Assembly (NCBI GenBank): GCA_009741485.1
Contig: CM019217.1
Location: 36,255,255 to 36,319,254, forward strand
Length of the DNA: 64,000 bases
Source: Malurus cyaneus samueli
Taxonomy: Eukaryota > Chordata > Aves > Passeriformes > Maluridae
Reading direction: 5' to 3'
In this document: piece by piece, positions 25,501-37,500 of the stretch
Layout of the letters: the number at the start of each line of letters is the position of its first letter
Position numbering within the stretch: the stretch's first letter is position 1
Program-made: the position numbers and the translations under genes
The notes under the pieces: generated by a model
Database searches by the model: none
Told to the model about the DNA's origin: nothing
What the model saw: only the letters and a program-made list of their open reading frames with translations

Positions 25501-28500
25501 AAAAGGGTTTTCAGGCACTGGAACAAGCTGCCCAGGAAAGTGGAGTGACCATCCCTGGAGGTACTTAAAAGGTCTATAGATGTGGTGCTTGTGGTCACGG
25601 TTTAGTGGTGGACTTGGCAGTGCTGAGTTAATGGTTGGGTTTGATATTTTAAAGGTCTTTTCCAATGAAAATACTTCCATGATTCTATTTTTTGTTGTTG
25701 TTATTGCTAGTAATTGAGAAGGAGCAGACCATAATTGGTCTCAAGCAGCAGAGCACCTGAAATCCAAGTCTTAGAAACCTTCATGCTTAACTGTCAAGCT
25801 ATGGACCTGATTTTTTATTTTTAAGGGAATGGTTTTTTAATTTTGGGGGAACAGTTTATACATTATGTATGGCTAAGTTCACCATGAATGTCCCAATGAC
25901 CTAATACATAGTTGAAAGTTTTAAAATTTCATAAACACATAGTGGTGACAAGAAGAACATCTAAAACAATCAAATAGAGTAGAAATAGAGCCATGCGGGT
26001 TAAATCAAGGGCATTCTAAGATCCAAATATCTCCACTCAAGGGATTTGAAAGATTTGAATCTTTCCCTAACACAGTCAGCTAAGAAGCTTATTTCCATAA
26101 GCATTTCTAGTTACTGTAACACTTTGTACTATTTGCTTCTTAAATTATAAAAATGGAAGAAAAACAGCTGATGCATGTAATATCTTATATGGGTTGGTTC
26201 TATAAAATATTTTTTGTTTCTTGTAGAAAGGAGCTAAATATATATGAAATACATGTCTTTAAAATGTCTCTATTTCCTTCATGTAGAATAATTTAAGTTT
26301 TCTTTGTATTATTCCTAAGAACAAAACTAATTCCTATAGCTGCATAGTGTAATACACGGTATTTACATACTTTTTATTTTAAAAGGGGAAAAAGCCCTGT
26401 GTGCCAGTCCTTGTCTTAGTGATATCATTTATATATTGATACAACAAATGTTCCCTGCCCCAGTTTAAAGTACAAAGTACAAAAGTAGAGCAGTACTGAG
26501 CAAGATAAATCAGAGCAAACACATCTGGGGTGTGTTCTTTGCAGCTAAAACAGTTCACAGAACCAGTTGGTCTTCAGGAATGTTTTTAGAGGACTGTAAG
26601 GATAGTACTGATAGTACTGCTTGAGAAAGCATGAACAAGAAGGTTAAAAAAGTGGGACTTCCTTTTGGAAGGATAATAGATGGAATAAAACACAAGTCCT
26701 ATTTGTATCCATTACAGTTTCCTGAGAGCAAGAAAAGACAACTTGATAAAGATGGAGAGGGGGTGTAAGGAGTACCAGCTACTAAAATGATATGTCGATT
26801 GCAATACTTTCCACCATTTTGCTACATTTGCTAAATATCCATCTTTTCCTTACTTTATTGATATTTCTATTACTTTTTTAGTTAAGTGTTCCAGCAATGC
26901 CATCTATTCCTCACCTCAAAACTCCAAGTCTCATGGTGCAGACTTGGCTGATATGAATTTCATCAACAGCAGCTTCAACTAGTGATACTCACACAAGAGT
27001 ACATTCTTGTCATGGCATGTAAAATGAACTTGGCAACCATACAAGAATTCCAGTTCGAAGAGCTATTACCAGTGTAGTTTCAGCAGTCTGTCACACACAA
27101 ACAAATTCGTGCACAGAATCACACAAAGGTGTATAACACAGACATTCTTATTGAGGGTCCCACCTACAGTTCTCCAGCATGACAAGAACAGTGTTTATTG
27201 CCTTCAACTTCATAAGAACTTTTGCCTGAGGTATCCAGAAAATTTATAATCTTGTTTTTTGTTTCAAATCCTTAAAGGAAGAAAAGGGCCCATATCATTG
27301 TTGAGGGCTTTGAACATGTATGTTATTTAAACATTTGGGTGTTTTAAGAAGCTTCAATAATTTTATCTTGTGTTCATGCGTCTTTCTGGAACCACTGCAA
27401 TTAGAGTGGCCACTATAATTACAGTATCTTTTCTCTTTACAAATGCACTTAGCACAACTTATAGTAAAGACAATCCCCCAAAATTATCCTCAGGTTCCCT
27501 TTTTATGATCATGTCAGAGGTTTCTGAAAACTGACGTATGTTGCAGTGTGCAGTTAAATGTAGCAGTACCGATATCACCTATGCTTACATTTTAAATATT
27601 ACCTGAATCAAAAGTTTAGAAGCACCTCATGGCATTTTGAATACCTTATTGTTTTATTCTGAAAAAAAAAAATAGCTTTGTATATTTATACAAAAATATA
27701 TTTTGTATATTTAAACCAGCCTTCCACATGAAATTATGAGAAAAATTGAAAGCAAAATCACAGCTATCTCCTGCTTATGTGATGATTTTGCATGTTTTAG
27801 CATATTCTGGCAAAACTGTAAATTGCGGGCCACAACTTGGGCACATCAAAAAGCCCCAGTCATATGGGATGCAATTATTTAAGTACTGCCTAGAGGTAAG
27901 TAGAATTCAAATGGACACATAAAATTTTTTCAGGTGCATGACAGTCTTATTCTTCATTACTAGACAAAATGTAGAAATATGCAACAATTCCAAATTTTTA
28001 CATTTTTAATCATTTGGCACAATTTATTTCTGTAAGTGACGGAAGTAATACATTTCCATGAATTTAGAAAACTACTACAACGAAGTCTACCAAAATCATG
28101 GGTTGTCCCTGCAAAATACTTAGATTTCAACTACAGAGAAGCACCACTGTATATTTATGTGTGACTCCTTTCAATATAGCTCATAGTGAAATACCTGTTC
28201 CAGCAACTATCAAACATTGCAAAATCAATGTTGACTTATCAGTAAGGACCTATTCCTCAAAAGCCCAATTAATGTCACAGCAGAAATCAGAAGGGTAACT
28301 AAGCAAACATCAGAAGTGATTAATTGAATATATTTTTGTGACAAAGTCTTCATCGCAAGGCTTCTCCACTGTGCAAGCCATAAACAGGATCCCTTGGGAG
28401 TACTCTGCAACCTTCTTCTGGTCTATATCCCTCACTGGCTTTTCCCAGCATACCAGGAGAAATGACAAGGACTGAACTTTCATCCCAAAATAGTGTGACA

Positions 28501-31500
28501 CGGACACACAGCTGGATTCAGCAGCTGGAAATAGCCACTAGGTCCCACAATACAGTCAGAGGCAAGCACTGTTTCTTAGTGCCAGCAATAGAGAAACAAA
28601 CCAAAACAAACAATGCTTTCCACAGAAGATAAAATGGCATAGTTGACTGGTTTACTGACAACCAGTGGCTACCTCAATGACTTACTTGGCTATTCTTCAG
28701 CATAATTTGATGTCAGGGGACCAACTGCTGTAGGGAGAGATGTGGCCAAAAAGTGAGAAGCAGCACTTAACTGGAAATTAGTAGCACAGGGATCAGTCCT
28801 CTAAGTACTTTAAGAAGCCTACAGGTATATTACAGGTATAATTTTTTTTTTGCTTATATTGTACTAGGAAGGACACAGTGACTTACCTTTATTGCACAAT
28901 AAGTCAATGAGTATCTTAGCTTACTGTTTTAATGGATGTTTACAGTAACCAGTGTTGAAGTACAATGAAAAGTTCTTTGAACTAAGAACATAGGCCCTGC
29001 TATTCAAAATGGAGTACTATTCCTGTGTCCTTCAGTAATGTGAAGGTGTGTGGAAAGGGAGGAGAGAAATAAAGAAAACTGCACAATAAAAATCTGAAAC
29101 ATAGCATTTCATTCCCACCTTGTAAAAATGCTCTTGACTTGTAGCAAATTATCAAATCCTACTACATATTCCTTTCTCCTTTCTGCCTCTTCCTCTCTAG
29201 ACTTCTTGTTTTCCAGGGTTTGAGCTGGAAATTCACACTCAAGAGGCTGCAATATCAGTCCATATGGCAATCAAACTAACATGTACATAGGAATGCCAAG
29301 GGACTTGCAGGCTTGCTCCAGCTTGTCTATGTCCTAGAAAATCCACTTTAAAAAAATTAGTCCCACCTTCCTGTCCAATAGTAAAATGCTAAAACTTTCC
29401 ATGGGTATCACCAGCAGTACCTCGTTTCAGACTTCTGAAGTTTGTCTTACATGGTTCACACAGTACTTTTAAATGTTTCCTTAGAGATAGCTATCATTTT
29501 ACAACATCACTGGATGAAAGGCAAATGATCTTGGGTCAAATTCCAGCTCTGTGCTAGCCTGCTTTATGAAACCACAAGTCCGTGGCTCTTTATTCAGTAA
29601 CCCTAGCATTGAACTATGTTAGCTGAGGAACCTACATAAAATGTTAGGACAGATTACCATTTTGTTTTCTCAAAGGAATTCATGTTACCCTGTCACCTTG
29701 GTAGCAATACAGTGCTCATCTTCAAAATGCTGACGTATTTTCTCAGCAGGAAGTACCAGATGTATCAGACAAGTGGTAGCAAGGGAAACCTTATTAAATG
29801 AGTGTTAGAAACTATGTCAGTTGGAACACCTACCCTGAAACATTAGGAAAAAGTGCTCTATATTAAGTTACTTTCAAAGCAACTTCCACTTGAAAGGGAT
29901 GATGATTAATAGTGTCCAGGCCACCATCACCAAAGAATAACTTTTCTTTTTTAATAGATATATCTAGAATGGAACACGAAGTATAAAAACTGATAGGAAT
30001 AATGTTGGAATACAAGAACATATTACACACTGGCTGACGTTGGTTCCTAAAGTCAGAAAAAAATAATTAGTGCTCTACTGAAGACTCTGAGTATAATTAA
30101 AATTTCAAGATATGATTTCTTTTAGAATGATAGAATTAAAGCTATACAGCCAAAGAACACATAGAAAGGTGAAGAATCAAAGATTTTGTAAGTTTTATTT
30201 CTGATTTTGACACTGGAAACTAAATTGACACTTCAGAAATAATTAAAGAAGTTACTGATTACTAATATGCTGTTCTCAAAAGCAACTGCAAAAGTTTTTA
30301 GTATTTACACAATTATTCTGCCATCTTTACCAAACTGTCAGATATAATTTTGGGTTTATTACTGTATGATACTTCAGCATGTCTGATCTCCTCTAATTTA
30401 AATCTATAATTTATGTAAACTAATGCTAGGAGATATTCCCACACTCACCACCATAACTTTATTTGAAAGAACCCTGAATTTTGTACTGGCAATTGAAGAG
30501 TGAAATTGCCTCTCTTGAGAGCACACTCAGACCTCCAGTGCACCTTGATGGCCCAAGACCGTATGTTTTTCAACAGCTAGGAGAGTGATTTTGATTATTT
30601 TTTTTTATGAACAGTTTTTAAACAAGGACAAAAAAAAAAAAAAAACCAAAAAAACAAAACCAACAGGTAAGAGAAATCTGTCCCAATTTTTTATTTACCT
30701 ACATTTAGTTACGTCTTTACACATTTACAAGCAACATCCATTCAGCTAAAATGGAGTTGTAAACAAAGGAACTGTAAAAAATTCAGCTGTAAAATGCTTC
30801 CTTGTACAAAGTCTCCCAGCATATTTTCATCTTAAACTTAGACATTTTTTTAATTAGGTAATTTCAAATTTAATTTTCCCTTTTTTTTCATAATTTTTAT
30901 TTCATAAACAATCTATGAGTTATTGTTGGTTAAGATCATGAGATTAAACTATTAGTCTTAAAAGTACAATTGGGGGACTGCACAATCTGAAAAGACCTAC
31001 AGTTTCTTTCATTTAATTGAAAGGAAATTACAGAGATTTTTCATCATAACCCAAAACCAAAAAACTGGGTGCAGAAAACACATTATTTTTGAGAGGATTG
31101 GAGAGAGGTGGATTCTTGCAAAAGGGTGGGAAATCCATCACACAATACTTCAGATGAAAAATGCCACCTCCTGACTGTGCAGACAGATAGGTTCCTTTCA
31201 CTCTGGCTATGTGGCTCAGAGTTTACCCGCAAAATAATTCTTTATTTTATCAGCCTAAACATCATAAATAGCCATTTCACTCAAGATCAGCCGCACTTGT
31301 ATGCGGTTTTTGGCAGGATTACAGGTAAGGATTACCTGTAAGGAATGTGCTATAGCACAGGTGTAAGGGGAAATATCCAAATGGAAGTCTGCATTTATTT
31401 TGAAGACCACCTCTCACAATACCTTTATGTAAAGGAGAATTTCTCCAGCCACATGAAGAAATACTGAGTTAATGGATTCCAGAAAGAGAAAAAGAACAAG

Positions 31501-34500
31501 ACACTAATTTCCATAGGACAGCCAAGCTGCCCACTTTTTTCTTGGTTAATAATTGTGGCTTGGCCAAGGATTCATCTAGCTCTATTATCTCTGTGCATTA
31601 GAAGGAATAGAAAAGCCTTCAAGGAGCCCCAAGCTACTTCCTGCTTCAACTGATTCATTTTCTCTAATCATCCTAAGTGGAATTCTGTTTTTCTGCTCAG
31701 CAGGCTCAGCCACTGCTCCAGGGCATGACAGGACAGCATTAACCCCTTTCTTACTAAAATATCTTCTGTACAGCCTATCATACAAATATATATCTTAAAA
31801 AACACACTCCACTCTAAATCTAATTTCAGTTGAGGTGCCAGTAAGTTTATGTTCAAAATAAGTAAATCTTATAGCAACACTACTGGGCCTTAAAAATCTT
31901 GATTTTAATGAATCAAACTTACATGTGACAATCAACATTAAACAGTACTAGATTAACTTTTATAAGGGCTCTGCTGCTTTCCAGGACATGCAAGACAAAT
32001 CGTATTTAATTAGATATGTGTCAAGACACTGAAAAGAATCCTTTGAAAAGTTTGTGTTAAAGCATTTAATCAACAGCATCCTTTTTAAATTAATCAAAAT
32101 ATTTTTTAAAAACTTGTTAGCTTAAAGAAAAAGTTCCAGGAAAGATATTAAAAAGAAAAAAATCTGTGGGAATTTTTCTTTAAGAAAAATTTAAACTATT
32201 ATTTCAGAATTTTGAAATGTTCATATTTTGTGGCATTTTACACAATTCCAGGAAATAGGTATTCTGAAAATATGTTATTAGTGAAAATAACTCATTAAGT
32301 GCTGAAAATGAGAAAATGAGAAAAGCTGATTTGTTATCAAGATTCCAAAACAAACTTGGTAAACAGGTTGATTTATCTCTGTCAACGGGCAGCCTCATAT
32401 TACTTGAAAAAAGAACAAGTGATATTAATAAATCAGGACATGCACTCTTCCAAATCTGATTCCTACTAAAACTAACAAGTGTGAGGGGTGACTGGAATTG
32501 AATTAGAAGTATTACTTTATATTTTATAACATGTGTGTCTAAAAATATCAGCTAATAAAAATGAAATGTAATACCCATCTCAAAATTATTCCAGTTTTCC
32601 TCTGGGAATTTAGATAGTTGCAGAAAATACTTAATATTCTATTTTAAAAGTTGTTTTGGTTTTTTTTCTCCAGTTCCTCTAGTTACTATCCAATAGGTTT
32701 TAGGCACATATAGATTTTTTTTACTGTGTTTTTTATATATGGGAAATTTCTGTCTCAATTAGTCACAATTCTGCAGATCTTCTCTGGTCAAAAATAGTGA
32801 AATAGTCATGTGCACTTCATATTTTGGACATCTTCTTTTTTTTGGCCAATAAATAGCACAAAACAGTCATAAAATACAAATGGAGTTCTCATTTAAAAGC
32901 TGAAATAATATTCCTATAAAAGTATGTCTCAATACATTTGACCATTTAAAGTAGAAATTGTAATGGAAATGGGAAATTATTACAGGGAGATCTAAAATAA
33001 TCGGTAAAAAAATATGAAACTCATCACTAATGCAGTGATATTGTAACATTTTTCTGAAGTTATCTTCCACCAAGAGCCTTGTCTGCTGCCTTTCTCTTGC
33101 TCTTTGTTTCACTCTCAGGTAAAGTGACTTTCTGGGAGAAACTCTCTCTCATGGTTCACCCAGGAGGCTGGTAAACCAGGAGGCTTGGTGTATCTTTGGA
33201 CATCTCAGTTTAAAAGTCTGAAGTTCAATGAGAGGAATCTCAGAAGAATTTCTGACTGCAATAGGGTTCAAAAATAGATTTTTAAGGAATCAAGATAATA
33301 TGGGTCTCAGATTTTCTTTTTCCTCAAAGCTCTTTCCTTAAAAAAATGAAAAATAAAAACTGCAGCTAATATTGGGATGAAAACATTTCACATCTTTTAG
33401 AACTTTTTTTTATCTTGTCTTTCTTTGCCTTAATGGGCTAACTTTTGCTTAAGAGGAGTGTAAAACTCCTGTAACTTTAGTCAGAAAATAATACAAATTT
33501 TTAATATCCTGAGACTAGAAATATATCATGGTACTTAATCCTAGAAATTGTGAATTTCTTATAACTTGATCCAAATGCAGTTTTAAGTGTTAATGATATC
33601 TCCAGACATGGTCAGTACATTTTTTATAATATAGAACAGCATGTCTCAAAAACATGATGGGATTAAGATCGGTTCATCAGCCACTTATATTTTTAGATAA
33701 TGCATGTGTTTCATCTATAAATGGTTTACTTACTCTTCATTTAATTTCCTTTACAGCTCTTATTTTGTATTTCAATATTTTAGTTTGATTATTTATATCT
33801 TACTAAGAGAAATAAGTAAACTGCTATTACTTCTATGTGTTGCAATTGCGCTTCTGAAGTTATTTAGTTGCAACACTGTGAAGCATCTCTGTGTTTATAA
33901 TCTTCAAAATATAAATAAGATCACTGGTAGAGCAACACAGGTTCCAAGCACCACAATAAAAACAAGTTTCAGTTTGTAGAAGCACAATAGATATTTTAAA
34001 TAATGTCAAAAAATCAGTAAAATATTTTGTAAAGCTTCAAATAATCTTGAGCATCTTCAGTAATTCCTTCCTCTCTATACCAGACATCTGTGATTAGAGG
34101 AACCTACCTTGCCCTAGAATACATGAAAAAAGGAAATGGAGGTGATGGAGGAGTGATCATTAATATGTCATCCTTGGCAGGTGAGAAAATTTTATGCCTA
34201 AACACTTCCTGCTGGGTTTTCTTCTAAAGTAAATGAATCAAGCTGATCAGTCTTACTTCTTCTTCTTTCCTGTGGCCCTTTCCTGCTTAGAACTATTTTG
34301 ACCTGGTTTTCATCGTGGCAACAGAAGGAATGTAAAATAACCACAAATTTCATTTGCTTTTTTAAACACAATTCAATAGAAAAAAAAAATCAATCCGTTT
34401 CCTAACTTATCTGTCTTGTATTTAAAATCTTGAGCCTGACATAAATTTCTCCATTCAACTGCACAGGAGCACAAATGTAAAGATATCTAAAACTAGGCTG

Positions 34501-37500
34501 CATCTACTTTATTAACAAGAATTGTCACGCACCCACTTTGTGTTCCAAGTCCTTTCACATGTGATCAACCTGTATTTGAGGAGACATAAAATTAACACTC
34601 GTATTTCCAAGCTTAAGCAAGTGCTTTCTTTGCTCATTGCTTTTCTATACTATGACTGTATTTCAATTTATTGGTATAAAATAGAATTCTATGGATTCTA
34701 AGCCAGTTGGGGGTAATGCTGCCCGGTTGTGAGGCAGAATTCCTCACCATTTCCTGTAGATCTACTCAATGTTGCAGTGACTGGGCAAAAAAGCACAGGT
34801 GAAGGGGAAACTGTACATGGAGAATGAAGTCAGATGACAACTTTCCTCCAAAAATTTATGGGTACTTACATTCTCTCATTTTTGTCTGGAGAGATTGTTC
34901 TCTCCTTCTACTGTCATACTGTCTGTGAAAAATAATACGTATGCTACCTTACACTTGGATTATCAGAAGGGTTTTTTTTTATCTGTGCAGATTACCAAAT
35001 TATAGTAATTTAATTCCAGGATCTTCCTGTGTGTTTTAACAATGGAAAGGTAAGACAGTTAAGACAGCACTGGCTATAGTACTGATTGCCAATAGGTGTG
35101 GATGTTCTGAGTATTTTTAAGTTCTCTCTTAGCTTTTGAGATAAAAAGTCCAATTCATCCTATTGACAACACATATGGATTTTGAGGATCTGACTTACTA
35201 CATGCCCATGCCACACGGCTGAGGGGTTCTTTACTAAAAGTCTCCATGTTCCTCTAAGTCACCATTTGTCATACAGCCTAATACAGTGCATGCTGACACC
35301 AGTAAATTTATCTCTATAGGCTGAAATTGACATTGTATTGGGTCCAAATTAACCTAGGGAAATTGCTGATGAAGTGCAAGGGTTCATCAGCAGAAGTAAA
35401 AGATTAAACATTTTCACAGACGCATGGATGCCCTTGCATAGCTTAAGAAAGGGAAGAGGCAGCATGTAGTTTGATTCCTTTTCTAATGGGTCTCAAACGA
35501 ACATAAAATTATTTTGGTTTTAAGACCTGAAAGCTAGGCTGTTCTGTTTGTTAGCTTATAAATGCTTGTTTTAGTTATTTAAGTTTGCATTTATGTACTT
35601 AATTTTTTAATATTAACATTGTGCTGTGATGATTGTGGATATTTGTCAAAATAAAGTTTCTTTTGTTTGGTTTTACGTGGCTTGTATTTAACAATTGTTT
35701 CCAAAGTCATTAGGAAAAACACACTTTAAAAGCTAACATATACTAATACTTCACTAATTTATTTACTGCTGTTTGTGTTTTGTGACTCTGATTCTTATTT
35801 CCAGTCTGAAGGTCTAAGTCCTGCATGTATTACTTCATATATGAAAGGCAAGATTCCGTTGGCTTGCTTAACATCCCCTTCACGTGTTTTCTTAGAGCAA
35901 GCTTCTGTTGATCATTAAACTTCTGAGTGGTTTGGATCCCCACTGTCCAAGTTCCCTATAAGATACAGACAACATATCTTCCCATGTGTTTCTGAGCAAT
36001 AAGAAGGGTTGTATTTAGTGCTTATGTAGCATTCAATAATATTTCTTTTGCACATTAATTAGCTACCAGTACATCACCATAGGAATTTTGTCAATGATTT
36101 GGACTGGTGACAGATTAAACCTTATCATTTTACATTTCCAAATATCCACAGCACTGTTTAAATAATTTCTATGAAGTGGATTAAAGCCAGAGCGTCCACT
36201 CTGTCTATCTAGTAAGGAGTCTTCCTTCCCTTCCCTTCCCTTCCCTTCCCTTCCCTTCCCTTCCCTTCCCGGAACTTCCCTTCCCTTCCCTTCCCGGAAC
36301 TTCCCTTCCCTTCCCGGAACTTCCCAGAACTTCCCTTCCCGGAACTTCCCAGAACTTCCCTTCCCTTCCCTTCCCGGAACTTCCCTTCCCTTCCCGGAAC
36401 TTCCCAGAACTTCCCTTCCCGGAACTTCCCAGAACTTCCTACAGGACTAAGTAAAAGAGGGAGAGAAATATGTGAGCACATGCAGCAAGCACTCAATTAT
36501 GTCTCAAAGATACAAAAATTAATTTTATTGGATTTGTGCATTCATATCAAACTGACCTAATGAGCAATGTGTTTTACTTCAAATTTGGCTCTATAAAAAA
36601 TAATTCCAGTGACTGCAGGTTTTTGCATTGGAATAAACTTAATTTAAATTTAAGGAATAAAATGTTCTAAAATTTCTTTTGTGGGAAGAAATGGTACCTT
36701 TAATGATGCTTTACGGAATAGTTACAAGCAACAGAGAAAGCATAAAAAACTAAATTTACCTCAAAAGACTGTTAAATGATTAAATTTAACATTGCCTTGT
36801 ATGTTGTGGTGGCTGGTACCCGTACACTTTTTGCAATTAAAGGGTGAAATGAATTCAAGTATATGCACACACACTTTTCTTTTGATGGCTTTGATATTTT
36901 TAAGAAGGTGTTCTGTGAAACTGAATTTGTGTATGTCTGGATTCTAGCAGACAAAAAAAAAGTCAAAATATTCACAGAGGGTTTAAAATATGTTAGAATT
37001 AGCATAGTATCATGCTACTTTTTTGAGAGGCTGTTCAATGTGTAGTGAATCTGGATACCTTCTGCTATGCAGCCATATGCTATGCTATGCTATGCTTTGT
37101 GCTATGTTTTGACACACAGGAAGACCACAAGGATATCACGGGGGTATGCAGGGAGGAAAACCAAAAGGGCCAAAGTCCAACTTAAAATTAAAAAGGGTAA
37201 TAAATTTTATTAAAAAAAGGAGACTTACTTAAACCTGTGAGGGCAACATGTATTCAGTGGGAAAGTGTAACTGGGAAAAAATGTTTAATTCTGTTTTCAT
37301 CAGAGATCTTCAGTAGAAGGAAAGGAAATACTGATTTCAGGAAAGCTTACTGATACAATTCAAATTTGTTGATAGAATGCTTCACCTGTAATACCAATTT
37401 CTCAAGATGTGGATATTGAAACTATTGACCATGACAAATAGGGGAGTCATAGTGAGGTGCCTGACACCATGTCTTCAATGGTAGAGTGAACTTGACACAC

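Larger units (their letters stand above)
23919..34083 (+). other. HPGD: HPGD intron 3
   Basis: The longest intron, 10165 bp. It contains one CR1 copy (24828-25687), poly-A/T tracts (for example near 30634) and a small palindrome with E-box cores at 31319-31341. Otherwise it is AT-rich sequence with only chance open frames. No nested gene is seen. Confidence 0.85.

Noticed and set aside
36209..36496. 95-codon minus-strand frame with [10 protein letters not shown] repeats
   Set aside because: Artefact of the TTCCC pentanucleotide array. A 5-bp repeat in an open frame gives a 5-residue pattern without being coding.
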